DNA of 64,000 nucleotides from Thiohalocapsa sp. PB-PSB1 (GTDB lineage: Bacteria > Pseudomonadota > Gammaproteobacteria > Chromatiales > Chromatiaceae), in the NCBI GenBank assembly GCA_016745215.1, contig CP050890.1, positions 5,766,001 to 5,830,000 of the forward strand, in the 5' to 3' direction. How positions within the stretch are numbered: position 1 is the first letter of the stretch; each line of letters starts with the position of its first letter. This document shows, piece after piece, positions 45,976-55,579 of the stretch. Position numbers and translations under genes: made by a program. Under the pieces are notes generated by a model, which ran no database searches, was not told where the DNA came from, and saw only the letters and a list, made by a program, of their open reading frames with translations.

Positions 45976-47398
45976 AGATCGATAACATCGAGGTCGAACA
46001 GACTCTCGCGCAGGTCAAAAAGCAGATCGAAGAGGAGAAAAACCTCTCTCCAACACTGCGTGCATCGTTGGAGCTGTTGCTGACCCTGGTCAGGTTGCTG
46101 TTGAACCGTTTGGGACGCAACAGCCGCAACAGTAGCAAGCCCCCGTCCAGCGACCCCAACCGCAAGAAGACGCGCATAAACGGCAACAACCACCCCGGCG
46201 CTCAGCAAGGCCATACCGGCAACCACTTGGAATTGGTCGATGATCCAGACCAGGTCGAGTTGCTCGAGGTGGAGCGTGCCACGCTTCCTCCTGATGGCAA
46301 CTTCCAGTGTATCGGTTTCGAGCGCCGCCAGGTGTTCGATATCCGGATCTCCAGAGTGGTCACGGAGTATCAGGCCGAGATTCTAGAGGATGAACGCGGA
46401 CGTCGCGTCGTCGCCCCCTTCCCGGAACAGGTGAAGGTCAAGACCCAGTATGCCTGCGGGGTCAAAATCCACTCGGTCTACATGTCCAACTTCCAGCTGC
46501 TCCCCTACAAGCGGATCGAAGAACACTTTGCCGATCAATTCAACATCCCCTTGCGTGCCGGTAGCATCTACAACTTCAATAAAGAGGCGTACGAGCGGCT
46601 GGACCCGTTTGAGCCGTGGGTCAAGCAGGCGTTCGCGAAAGAATGTCTGCTCCATGCCGACGAGACTGGGATCAACATCGGCGGAAAACGAAACTGGTTG
46701 CATGTGCTCTGCAGCACCACGCTGACATGGCTGATGCCCATGATAAGCGCGGCGGTGAGGCCATGGCGGCGATGGGTGTCCTGCCCGAGTATACCGGCAC
46801 CCTGGTACACGACCATTGGAAGCCCTACTACCAGTTCCCTTGTCATCACGCGTTGTGCAATGCCCACCACCTGCGTGAACTCGAACGTGCCTGGGAACAG
46901 GATCAACAGCAGTGGGCCAAACACACGCAGGCGCTCTTGGTGGAGATCAACAAGGCCGTTGATGCGGCAGGCGGTGTGCTCGACACCCCGGAAGCCGAAG
47001 CCTTCAGGGAGCGCTATCGACAACTCCTGAAACAGGCACAGATCGAGTGCCCTCCACCGCACGAGTCACAACGGAAAAAGGGGCAGCGCGGTCGGCTGAA
47101 ACGCTCCAAATCCAGAAACCTGCTGGAACGGTTGATTCAGTTCGAAGACGATGTCCTGCGCTTCATGGTGGAACTGGACGTCCCCTTTACCAACAATCAA
47201 GCAGAACGGGATCTGCGCATGAGCAAAGTCCAGCAGAAGATCTCCGGCTGCTTTCGCTCCGATTTAGGGGCCAAAATGTCTTGCCGCATCCGTAGCTATC
47301 TCTCAACCTGCCAGAAAAATGGGGTCTCTTCTGAAGAGGCACTGCGGCTCCTCTTTGAAGGTCGCTGGCCCGGGTTCATGGGGATAGCCCCTGAATAG
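45972..47398 (+). pseudogene. IS66-family transposase, frameshifted
   Basis: The first frame (from 45972) gives the IS66 N-terminal region (NRLGRNSRNSSKPPSSDPNR), the zinc-finger-like part and the start of the catalytic domain (LHADETGINIGGKRNWLHVL). The rest continues in another frame from about 46735: HDKRGGEAMAAMGVLPEYTG, VHDHWKPYYQF, FTNNQAERDLRMSKVQQKIS. A one-base shift near 46735-46742 (ctgatgcccatgataag) joins them. No slippery A-run is seen, so this looks like a mutation or sequencing error in the CCC run rather than programmed frameshifting. Confidence 0.85.
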
Positions 47399-47432
47399 TT
47401 ACCCGGAAGGAGAGGCAACCTCATTCCGAATG

Positions 47433-47618
47433 GCTGTTCGATGTGAAGAAAACCAAACAGTCGTGTTTTCGTGGATCATTTGGCCAAGCAAGCAGGTGAG
47501 GGATGAAGGGTGGAAGCAGATTATGGAAGATCCACGAATGAGCCCAGAGAATCATCCTATGCCTTTCGATGGGAAATGATTGATCTATGGTGGTTTTGAA
47601 AATATCGTGGACGCATAG
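47433..47618 (+). pseudogene. DUF1428 (YbaA-like) C-terminal fragment
   Basis: Immediately right of the IS the frame reads VVFSWIIWPSKQVRDEGWKQ, IMEDPRMSPENHPMPFDGK, stop, LIYGGFENIVDA. This is the conserved C-terminal half of DUF1428 proteins, where FDGKRMIYGGFE is expected, so the internal TGA at 47577 replaces a single codon. The N-terminal half is missing, presumably lost at the IS boundary. Confidence 0.78.
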
Positions 47619-47635
47619 CGCATCATCGGAAACTA

Positions 47636-47951
47636 GGCGACCTCTCCGCCAGTCCCGTCGCCGGCAAGCCGGCTCCTACAGCTCGAGAACGAGTCGCCGC
47701 CTACGAGGCCAGCCACGCAAAGGCCCGGCTCGGCGTCTCCGAGGACAGGACCAAGTCCATCCTGTGCAAAGACCCGCTCACGCGCTGCTAAATCCTCGAC
47801 GCCGTAGGAGCCCGCTTAGGGCGACCTCTCCGCCAGTCCCGTCGCCGGCAAGCCGGCTCCTACAGCTTAGGAAAGCGTCGCCATCTACGAGCCCAGCCAC
47901 GCAAAGGCCGGGCTCGGCGTCTCCGAGGACAGGACCAAGTCCATCCTTGCA
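47636..47951. repeat. REP-containing tandem duplication with 184-bp period
   Basis: 47636-47767 recurs at 47820-47951 with few differences. Each copy begins with a REP-like gtcgccggcaagccggctcc and continues with a unique agccacgcaaaggcc segment. Between copies, gtaggagcccgctt gives the opposite REP arm. A third, shorter relative lies at 61823-61904. Confidence 0.82.
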
Positions 47952-48125
47952 AAGACCAGCAAACCTGTCCAAACCACGCGGTACCCTCTGAATTCCACCT
48001 CGGGGAATCCACCTTAGGAGCACCATCTGGTCTACAATCTGGTAACACAACTGCCAAACCGCCAACCCAGATTGGTCATCTGGGCGACGCGAAGAGGCCA
48101 TACGCGCCAGATTAGGAGACCAACC

Positions 48126-51100
48126 ATGGGCCAGAACCGCTCCGGCGCGGCATCCGCGCGCGCCTTCGTCTCACCCCCCTCGATCGATCTTGTCGCCCTG
48201 CTGCGGGCGTTGACTGTTTCGGTTGCGCAGCGGACGCAGGACACGGCCGATCGGCCGCTGTTCATGCAGTCTGGTGGAAGGATCGTTATCGATACCGGAC
48301 CACTGATCAAGCGTTTATCGAAGACGCGCGAGTTTGGCAGCGGTTTTGGCGCTAGAGACGGCGCCGGATTTCTGCGTGACATCGTGCAGCCAAGCAAAGG
48401 GCAGTCAGAAAGGATCGGCGGGCACATTCACGGCGAAGGTGCGGTTGCGCTGACCGCGGCCATCCGTGGCTTGGAGAAGGCAGTCGGCACCGCCCTGGAT
48501 GCGGCGCTACCGAATCAGGAACAAGCGGCTAAAGGTAGGCAGCTTCTCACCGCAAAGCGCTACCTGAGACAGCTGGCTCAGACCCTTGATCTACCCTTCC
48601 AAGACGACGAAGCACCGTCGTTTCAGTCGCTGATCACACCACTGGAGTTCATCGACAGCACGCGGGTACGACCAAAGGGCGAGCGCGAGCGCGACGTAGC
48701 GCGGGTGATTGCAGCCATTGAGGAGGTAGATTCCAGCGACTGGATCGAGCGTCTCTGCAAACCGTTGTCGCGTCAATTGGAGCGGGCGGATCTCGACCAG
48801 GACGAGATCGAAGGTATCCTCGCTGGCTTGCGCGAGGAGGCTGGTCGCGAGGGGAGCCAAGCGCACCGCATGCAACGCTTCATCAGCGACGATGCGCTGT
48901 CTCGGTCCCGTATCGATGTGGGTCTGGCGATCATGGGGGCGATCCGGGATGCGGTTGGCGCTTGGCGTTCCGATCCCTCGGCATCGCTGCTGGCTGATTA
49001 CATCAAGCGGGTGACGCAATTGCGAGAGAGCGTTCTGTCCGGTGCTGCGGAATTGCCGATCGACGCAAGCGCCGCGCTCGGTAGCCGGGCTCGGACGACC
49101 CTGTACGATCAGCTGGTCAAGGTTGGGTTTCTGCGCTGCCTGCCGGTCTGGCCGGAGCCGGTGACGCAACTGTTCGAACTGCGCTCGGCCGTTCCCCAAG
49201 GCGAACGGATGGTGCGAGACGTCAGCTACCGATTTCGCATTAACGGCAACATTCCGGATCGCGGGCTGACCATCTTCGGCGACCGTATCGCGAGACTTCG
49301 CGATCTGCTTAATGCTGATGATGGAGGCAGCCATCCACGACTGGAGCGTCATCTAGCCGAGTTGGTCTTCCTGTTGGCCGTCATTCCAGGTGGGTCGGAT
49401 GCGTTGGAGGATGTGCCAGCCTTAGCCGGTTCTCTGATTGCGCGGGTCGCGTCTGGCGATCGCTCCACGCTGCGGCAGCTCGTCGATGAGCTGGCTTCGC
49501 GCGAGCGCACCGTCGAGCGGATCACCAACTGCTTGATCAAAGTGCTGCGGGAGAAGGGAAGCGTGATCGTCAACCGCGCCCAGCAGCGCTCGCAAGCGCT
49601 GTGGATCTGCGTCAAGAAAAGCATTATCGACTGGGAGCGGCTGTCGGCTTCGGCCGATGGGCGCGATGTCTTTGCGCGGCCCGAGGGAGGCTCGTTTCAG
49701 GATGAACAGGCGCTCTGGTACCGCTCGGTTGCGGTGACCCAAGATCCTGCGTCAGAGCCCGATGTGCTGACTTCGGTCAAGGCGAGCTACAGCTTGCGTG
49801 AGCGTACGCTCAGTGAGGCGGTTGGCTGCGAATCCTGGACGCTGCAAGGCGCGCGTGATTTGACACAGCCCCTGCTCCCGATCCTGATCGGTCCAACTGG
49901 CCTCGAAGGGGCGAGCAAGAAGCGGCTCAATCGTTGGGCGAAGGGTGCCGAAGTTGTCGTCGGCATTGATGAGGCTTGGCTGCGGCGCCAGCGCGGACAG
50001 CAGAAGGGGCCAGCCGCTGATCATCAGTTTGCCGCATCGGTGACCGCCACCGCGATCATCGTTTACGTGGTGCTTCGGTTGCTGCTCGCGCGTTTCGCCG
50101 ACGGCAAGTCGGCGCCGAGGATGCTGATCCTGCGGATGCAATCCGAGGGCAGGGGCGCACGGCGAGACGAGGATCTGTTTGCCGGCAGTCACGGCCTGTT
50201 CGCCGTTATCCAGGCAGTGGCGCAGGTGCTTGGTAGCGATGCGCCGGTGTTCATGCAGGGACTGGCCCTCGATGTCCCCGCATCGCAGCTGCGATGGCAG
50301 CAAAACGGCACCTTCTCCGCGTTGCAGAGTGCCTTCCCGATCCGACTCGCGCATCCCACCCGGGCATCCGATGGCCCGGTGGCGTTGCTGAGCTACAGCA
50401 CTCGCCCCTGCGGTCGCGATCCGGCCGGTCATGACCGCGACCAGCAGGTGTTCAGCGCCAGGACTTATCTTGCTACTTCGAACGCTGCATCGGGCGAAGA
50501 TACCCAACCTGGGCTCCACCTTGCCCATATGCGTAATCTCGTGCATGTACAATCGGCCCGTGAGTTCGAGAATCCGACCATCCTGTTCGACGAGATTGCC
50601 AGGCTCTATGCCGATGGTTGTCGCCACATCATGCTGCTCTGGAATCACTTCGGGGCACGCAGGATCGGTCGCGGGGCCAATCGACACGCGCCGCATGCCA
50701 ATCGGCGCTTCCTCGGCCGGCTGGCGCAGGATTTTCCGGACGCCACTGTCTACACTCTCAGCCTCGATGTCTTCCAGGCGACCCGAGTCACCAGCCGACG
50801 GAATCTGGTTGATCGCCATGCGTTCGAGGTCTTCAGGGTACGCGAACATGAAGCGTTCTGGAATGATGCCGAGCCGAACTTAAGGGACGAATTGATCGCC
50901 TTTTACACCTTTGCAACGCTGGCGATCGTGGGTGACGAGCAGCGACGACCGCAGTCGGGGTTCTGCACCTACTTTCTCGAGAGCTCGGCGCGCGCCAGCG
51001 ATGATCTGGAGTGGTCGCTGGCAGCACAGACCAACCTGATCGGACAGAAGCGCGACTCGGCGTTGCGGGATTTACTGCTCGCCGTGCTGCGCGGCATGCA

Positions 51101-51305
51101 CTACCTCCATGCCCAGCGCGAGCCAAAGAAGAATGGACAGTTGCGCCCCTGCCTGGCACCGCATCACTGGAGCGATCTCGCCAGCGCCGAGGCCGCGGGT
51201 GAGCTGGTGGTCATGCACTCGCGTCGACGCGGCGACGTGGTGCTGTCGCTGCCGGCGGTGCTGGCACGGGTCGGGGCGGTACTGCGCGCGCCGGCGACGA
51301 CATGA
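48126..51305 (+). CDS. large protein of unknown function, first gene of a two-gene putative defence operon
   Basis: The protein has 1,059 residues from the ATG at 48126, chosen because AGGAG lies eight bases upstream; an in-frame TTG at 48072 is less likely. I do not recognise a family. The N-terminal 350 residues are helical and charged (RDVARVIAAIEEVDSSDWIE). A hydrophobic strand or helix occurs near 640-656 (TAIIVYVVLRLLLARF), and a C-terminal part has a Rossmann-like HIMLLWNHFGARR and ends with HHWSDLASAEAAGELVVMHS. No Walker A, nuclease or methylase motif is evident. The downstream helicase-like gene overlaps by four bases (ATGA), so the proteins probably act as a complex. Neighbouring defence genes and mobile elements suggest an anti-phage role (inference). 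Confidence 0.82.
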   Translation: MGQNRSGAASARAFVSPPSIDLVALLRALTVSVAQRTQDTADRPLFMQSGGRIVIDTGPLIKRLSKTREFGSGFGARDGAGFLRDIVQPSKGQSERIGGHIHGEGAVALTAAIRGLEKAVGTALDAALPNQEQAAKGRQLLTAKRYLRQLAQTLDLPFQDDEAPSFQSLITPLEFIDSTRVRPKGERERDVARVIAAIEEVDSSDWIERLCKPLSRQLERADLDQDEIEGILAGLREEAGREGSQAHRMQRFISDDALSRSRIDVGLAIMGAIRDAVGAWRSDPSASLLADYIKRVTQLRESVLSGAAELPIDASAALGSRARTTLYDQLVKVGFLRCLPVWPEPVTQLFELRSAVPQGERMVRDVSYRFRINGNIPDRGLTIFGDRIARLRDLLNADDGGSHPRLERHLAELVFLLAVIPGGSDALEDVPALAGSLIARVASGDRSTLRQLVDELASRERTVERITNCLIKVLREKGSVIVNRAQQRSQALWICVKKSIIDWERLSASADGRDVFARPEGGSFQDEQALWYRSVAVTQDPASEPDVLTSVKASYSLRERTLSEAVGCESWTLQGARDLTQPLLPILIGPTGLEGASKKRLNRWAKGAEVVVGIDEAWLRRQRGQQKGPAADHQFAASVTATAIIVYVVLRLLLARFADGKSAPRMLILRMQSEGRGARRDEDLFAGSHGLFAVIQAVAQVLGSDAPVFMQGLALDVPASQLRWQQNGTFSALQSAFPIRLAHPTRASDGPVALLSYSTRPCGRDPAGHDRDQQVFSARTYLATSNAASGEDTQPGLHLAHMRNLVHVQSAREFENPTILFDEIARLYADGCRHIMLLWNHFGARRIGRGANRHAPHANRRFLGRLAQDFPDATVYTLSLDVFQATRVTSRRNLVDRHAFEVFRVREHEAFWNDAEPNLRDELIAFYTFATLAIVGDEQRRPQSGFCTYFLESSARASDDLEWSLAAQTNLIGQKRDSALRDLLLAVLRGMHYLHAQREPKKNGQLRPCLAPHHWSDLASAEAAGELVVMHSRRRGDVVLSLPAVLARVGAVLRAPATT

Positions 51306-54300
51306 ATCGCATCATGCAGCCGGCAGAGGCCTGGGGCCACGTGTTCGAGATCGCGGTCAAGCGGGGCCTGCTTGCCTGCCTGATGCACCTGAAGCTACTG
51401 ACAGCCGATCGCCCCGAGATCCAGCCCTGGAGCACTTTGCGTACCGCCAAGCTTTATAAAAGCGTGCAGCGCGCCCTCGACTATCAGGATGCGGCGCGTT
51501 GCGAGCTCTGCGATGGCGTTGTCCGCCACCTGCTCCTGCTGGGATACGGGATCGGCTGGACCTGCATGCGAGAGTGGCTGAATCAAGCGCCCAAGCGCCC
51601 CAAGCAGCTCTGCTCGCTGTGGTGCCCGCTGTCGTTACCGGGGGAAAACGGACAGGACGACCCGAGCCAGGCGTTCTGCGCGGCCTTCGGCATTGATATG
51701 CGCACCAATGGACTGACCCAGCAAGGCGGCCCAGCGCGGTCGGATTTTACCGCCTTATTCAGCGCTGCGAAGGGCCGCCACCAGCAGCTGTTGGTGCTCG
51801 AGATCTCGTTGAATGCGCCAATGAGCGCGCCGGACTTTTCCGATGAGCGGGCGCATGTCGATGAGCTTGGCCGCTATGCGCGCCTGCTGGATCTGCGTGG
51901 CGTGTTTTCACACGTGCGCGCAGAGGTTGACGGGTTGGATCTCGCCCTATCGCCGAAGCTCGCCAATCATCTAACCGCTTTTTCCGGCCCGGACAAGCCC
52001 TTTCTGAAGCTCTGCCAAGGGGCATCCTATGCCTGCCGAACAGCCCGATTGCTCCCGCGCCAGCCGCAGGGCCAATCGCTGCATGCCCAGGTATTGGCTG
52101 TCACCGCGGCGGGCGTCGAGAGCCTGTCGGCGGACTTGACCCTAGGGTCGGATGATCCGCGGGCGCAGTTCATGCAGAAGCTCGGTGACGCCTACCGCCG
52201 CAAGCTACGCGTGCCCGACACCGATGCCGAGGACCATCTGCTATCCGAGATCCGCGCTGCGTTTCATCGCCTGATCAGGGGCTTGCCGAAGGCGTTCCGG
52301 CGCCAGCTCAAGGAAATGGAGCAGGTGCCAGACCCCGGAGAACCGATTGCATGGTCATTCGAGGAATCCCTGACGGAGTTTCATCGTCCAACCGACCGCT
52401 TTACCATCGACGCGGCGCTGAAGCAGGTTCCCGATGACCCGGAGGTCGCCGCATTACTGGGTGAGAACGCCCGCTCGATCCTTGCCCCCCTACTGCGACA
52501 GCGGGAAACGCACGGCTTGGTGACGCTGCGGGATCTGCATGGTTCCGCCGTCGAGGCCGGACTTGCGACGGCGAGACCAGGCAAGCTCAATCTGCTGGTG
52601 CTGGAAGGGAATCCCGGCATTGGCAAGACCACCGCGGTGCAACGCTATCTGACCAATCGGGACCGCGATGGATTTTTGATGCTGTACTTCAGCCCGCGCA
52701 CCCTGATCAACCGGGATGTCACCGACAAGTTTGCCCGCGACCAAGACCAGAGGGCAACCGGCATCCTGACCGTCACCACCAACGGTAACCTGATAGTTCA
52801 AGCCCCGAACGCCTTCCGCGAGTTTTGTCCGGACAGAGCGCCTCATCGAAGAGTCGATGCGGCGGTCGTCGTCGACGGCATGGACCAGGCGATCCTGCCC
52901 GAGAACACCAGCATCTGGTTCATCGGGCCGGAAATCGAAGCGCGGCTCAAGGAGCGTTGGCACGCTCGCGGGCCGCGCAAGCGCGGATTGGATGAGCGCA
53001 CCGAAGAGCTTCGCGACAACCAGCCGCCCGGTGTCCTGCGCACGCTTGCGGGGGCAGCGGCTGCCCTTTTGGAGGCGAATCCAGGTGCCCGGCGTCTGGT
53101 CTTGACCGCCTCGATTCAGAGCTATCGACGCACATCCACGGGCAGCACGATCAAAAGTCTGTCCCGGATGTTTCGGTCCGCGGCGAATACCCGGCCGGGT
53201 CTGAATGAGCGCAGGCGATTCGCCGAGCGTTTTCCCTCCATTCTCGTGATGGTCGACGAGATTGCCGGCGATGGCGCCGGGGCTTTGTTCGTCAAGGATA
53301 TCTGCCGTTGGCTCAGCGAGCAGTTCATCGAGCCGTTCGAGCAATCCGACACCCCGCCATTTTGCGTCTCGCTGGCGATTGCCGATGCCAGCCTGGGTAA
53401 CCACAAGGTTCTCAACAGCTACCTCGAGGCGGCACCGGAGGCACCGCAGAAAGTGATGGTTTCGCCAAGTGCGGGTCAGGAGCCTTTTCGTCTTTCCGCG
53501 GCGCGGGTCGCCGGGCTCGGGGTCGACAATCAGGCGCTGCACGTCATGACCAACAGCTATCCGGCAAGCCGCCTCGACATCACCTATCGCGTCAAACTCC
53601 ACCGGATCGAGCCGGAACAAGACGATCATGGTCGGGAAAAGACCTTGCGGGCGAGGATACGATCGCAAGGCGAAGGCGCACTCCTCGGCAGCGCCCGTAC
53701 GGAGATACTCGAAGCGGTGCATGCCGGTGCTGATCAGATCATCTTCTTTGCCCAGGACAAGGCGTTCCTGCGCGAGCTCAAAACCGCTGTGTTGGACAAG
53801 CGCGAGGGTGATGCGTCGGGACTCGCGGCGGACAATGTCTCTGTGTTGGACTCCAGCGTGCCGGAGAAGGAGCGTCGGCGTTTGATCTCAGCAGAGTATC
53901 GGGATCGACAACGGGTGTTCCTGATGACCTCATCCGGTGCACGAGGAGTATCCTTTCCTCGTGCGACACAGATCATCGCCATGGTTCCCCGCTTCGATGT
54001 AGCCTCCAACCTGATGGAACTGGCCCAGCTGATCTATCGCGGGCGCGGGCACTATCGGGACGCGGACAGCGGCGAGTATCGATCTGGCGACGACAGCCCG
54101 CGTCGATTGACCCTGCTGATCGATGACTGGCTCCCGACCGAGCTGGACGCAAGCGACCGCCGCGCCTGGCTGCGGCGGGTGAGCGACTTGCTGACCTTGG
54201 TGATGATGCTGCGAGCCACAATCTTGACCCGGATCACCGGGGATGCAGGCTTGCGCAGACCGCTTTCGTTGGTTCCGGTCGGACCGATCGCCAGCGATGA

Positions 54301-55144
54301 AAACACGGCATCGATCGGCGAGCCCCTGGGAATCTTCCTACGCGAAGCAAAAATACACCTTGGCGGAGCGAAGAACGAGAAGATCAAGGGCTTGCTCAAG
54401 CATGCGTATGACCAGGCCATGCGCGTTTTCAAGGAATACCGATTGGAAGGCAAGGCCGACCCCGGCTTGGCCACCGGGTTCCGAAGCTGGACGGATGTGG
54501 CCAGCCGACAGAATTTCGTGGCGGCGGTCATCGCTCCGGGCAATGCGCTGCTGCCCGGTATCCACGAGGATGCGGTGCTCCCGCAGCATTGCCACTGTAT
54601 CGGTCCGGTGTGGCTGGAAGACTGGTCTGCACTGCACAACAGGGAGCATTTTCGGTTCGAAGGCGCTGCCAGTACGGGCAGCACCGAACAGCAGCTGCTT
54701 GGACAGCTGTGGGTCATTGCCAATAGCAGCGCCGTCAGCCTGCACATGCAACATGCCGCGCGCGACCTGTTCCAGGTGTTGCAGTCTTCCCTGTCGCAGA
54801 GGCATGTCACGCAAAAAGAACTCGGGCGAACCAACATCTGGCTCGCCTTGCCCCTCGACTGGCCCCTGGGCGGGGACAGCGCTCGACTATCGGCATCGAT
54901 GCGCGGACCAAAGTATGCCGAGGACTGGCATGCGGGTCTGTGCCGGGTCTTGGGCGGGCGCGGACAGATCTTCCCGATCGTTCCGGACTATGAGAATGTC
55001 CCGTTCGCGGCGAGCATCTCCAATGCAGCCCCGGCGTTGTTCGCGCAGACGCTGCAAAGGCATTACTTCATGGCTTCGAACGAACTCAACCTGCTCAACA
55101 CCTTGTTGCTATCCAATGCGGACGAGACAGAGCGCCAAGACTGA
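51302..55144 (+). CDS. large P-loop ATPase / SF2-helicase-like protein, second gene of the putative defence operon
   Basis: The protein has 1,280 residues. The N-terminal part (about 1-340) includes RSDFTALF and LLVLEISLN (about 146-170), which resemble a degenerate PD-(D/E)XK core with Ser in place of Lys. An ATPase core follows: Walker A LEGNPGIGKTT (about 434-443), VVVDGMDQ (about 520), a DExx Walker B in VMVDEIAGDGAG (about 652), a motif V-like MTSSGARGVSFP (about 878) and a motif VI-like AQLIYRGRG (about 908). The remaining 370 residues are unrecognised. The split between two possible Walker B segments is unusual. Overlap with the upstream gene implies stoichiometric expression. Confidence 0.82.
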   Translation: MNRIMQPAEAWGHVFEIAVKRGLLACLMHLKLLTADRPEIQPWSTLRTAKLYKSVQRALDYQDAARCELCDGVVRHLLLLGYGIGWTCMREWLNQAPKRPKQLCSLWCPLSLPGENGQDDPSQAFCAAFGIDMRTNGLTQQGGPARSDFTALFSAAKGRHQQLLVLEISLNAPMSAPDFSDERAHVDELGRYARLLDLRGVFSHVRAEVDGLDLALSPKLANHLTAFSGPDKPFLKLCQGASYACRTARLLPRQPQGQSLHAQVLAVTAAGVESLSADLTLGSDDPRAQFMQKLGDAYRRKLRVPDTDAEDHLLSEIRAAFHRLIRGLPKAFRRQLKEMEQVPDPGEPIAWSFEESLTEFHRPTDRFTIDAALKQVPDDPEVAALLGENARSILAPLLRQRETHGLVTLRDLHGSAVEAGLATARPGKLNLLVLEGNPGIGKTTAVQRYLTNRDRDGFLMLYFSPRTLINRDVTDKFARDQDQRATGILTVTTNGNLIVQAPNAFREFCPDRAPHRRVDAAVVVDGMDQAILPENTSIWFIGPEIEARLKERWHARGPRKRGLDERTEELRDNQPPGVLRTLAGAAAALLEANPGARRLVLTASIQSYRRTSTGSTIKSLSRMFRSAANTRPGLNERRRFAERFPSILVMVDEIAGDGAGALFVKDICRWLSEQFIEPFEQSDTPPFCVSLAIADASLGNHKVLNSYLEAAPEAPQKVMVSPSAGQEPFRLSAARVAGLGVDNQALHVMTNSYPASRLDITYRVKLHRIEPEQDDHGREKTLRARIRSQGEGALLGSARTEILEAVHAGADQIIFFAQDKAFLRELKTAVLDKREGDASGLAADNVSVLDSSVPEKERRRLISAEYRDRQRVFLMTSSGARGVSFPRATQIIAMVPRFDVASNLMELAQLIYRGRGHYRDADSGEYRSGDDSPRRLTLLIDDWLPTELDASDRRAWLRRVSDLLTLVMMLRATILTRITGDAGLRRPLSLVPVGPIASDENTASIGEPLGIFLREAKIHLGGAKNEKIKGLLKHAYDQAMRVFKEYRLEGKADPGLATGFRSWTDVASRQNFVAAVIAPGNALLPGIHEDAVLPQHCHCIGPVWLEDWSALHNREHFRFEGAASTGSTEQQLLGQLWVIANSSAVSLHMQHAARDLFQVLQSSLSQRHVTQKELGRTNIWLALPLDWPLGGDSARLSASMRGPKYAEDWHAGLCRVLGGRGQIFPIVPDYENVPFAASISNAAPALFAQTLQRHYFMASNELNLLNTLLLSNADETERQD

Positions 55145-55179
55145 AGCCAGCGAGAGTCATTGCAGAGCTGATCATGCTG

Positions 55180-55206
55180 AGAGACTGCCCTTTCTAGACA
55201 GTCTCT
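55180..55206 (+). terminator. hairpin after the two-gene operon
   Basis: agagactg and cagtctct form a perfect eight-pair stem with an 11-base loop, 36 bases after the stop. Only a short tact follows, so the terminator is imperfect. Confidence 0.45.
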
Positions 55207-55558
55207 TACTGGGAGCGCCGGCTGACTGGGAGCGCCGGCTTTCCAGCCGGCCCGTCTTTGGCACGGCTCAATGCCGTGCCAAAGACGTAAGAAATCGCGA
55301 AAACCCTTCAAACCGGAGCCAAATCCAACCAAGCCGAACATGTGGCAGGGGACGTGCCAAGTCGCTCTGGCCGCAAGATCGCCTGATGCGGGCATTGAGC
55401 CCGCATCAGGCGAAGCCGGCTGGAAAGCCGGCGCTCCCAGTAAGCCGGCTGGAAAGCCGGCGCTCCCAGTAAGCCGGCTGGAAAGCCGGCGCTCCCAGTA
55501 GGCCGGCTGGAAAGCCGGCGCTCCCAGTAAGCCGGCGCTCCCTGTAAGCCGGCTCAGG
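55207..55558. repeat. nested palindromic array: two long hairpins flanked by inverted REP-like units
   Basis: Left: gggagcgccggc units (55211-55250). Hairpin 1 (55253-55287) has a perfect 15-pair stem (cgtctttggcacggc, loop tcaat). Hairpin 2 (55382-55410) has a perfect 12-pair stem (cctgatgcgggc, loop attga). Right: about four tandem 29-bp units containing aagccggctggaaagccgg and gcgctcccagt (55412-55528) and a partial one. The left REP arm is the inverse of the right units. No spacers separate the units, so this is not a CRISPR array. Confidence 0.88.
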
Positions 55559-55579
55559 GAATTTCTTCGTGGTTCGATC

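Larger units (their letters stand above)
45144..47402 (+). mobile_element. IS66-like element with a DNA adenine methylase passenger gene
   Basis: Perfect 15-bp terminal inverted repeats, gtaactattcagggg at 45144-45158 and cccctgaatagttac at 47388-47402, bound a 2,259-bp element. It holds a D12-class methylase gene and an overlapping IS66-family transposase with one frameshift. The 8 bases on each side (aactggga and ccggaagg) do not match, so no target duplication remains; a deletion or recombination next to the element is likely. Confidence 0.85.

Noticed and set aside
46735..46742. Programmed -1 frameshift in the IS66 transposase
   Set aside because: No A6G-type slippery heptamer is present; mutation or sequencing error is simpler.
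47701..47990. Duplicated small coding sequence (reads like SHAKARLGVSEDRTKSIL) in the 184-bp repeats
   Set aside because: Short, without start or ribosome site, and differing stops in the two copies; treated as a repeat only.
55412..55528. 29-bp repeats considered as a CRISPR array
   Set aside because: Units abut directly with no spacers and are themselves REP-like palindromes.
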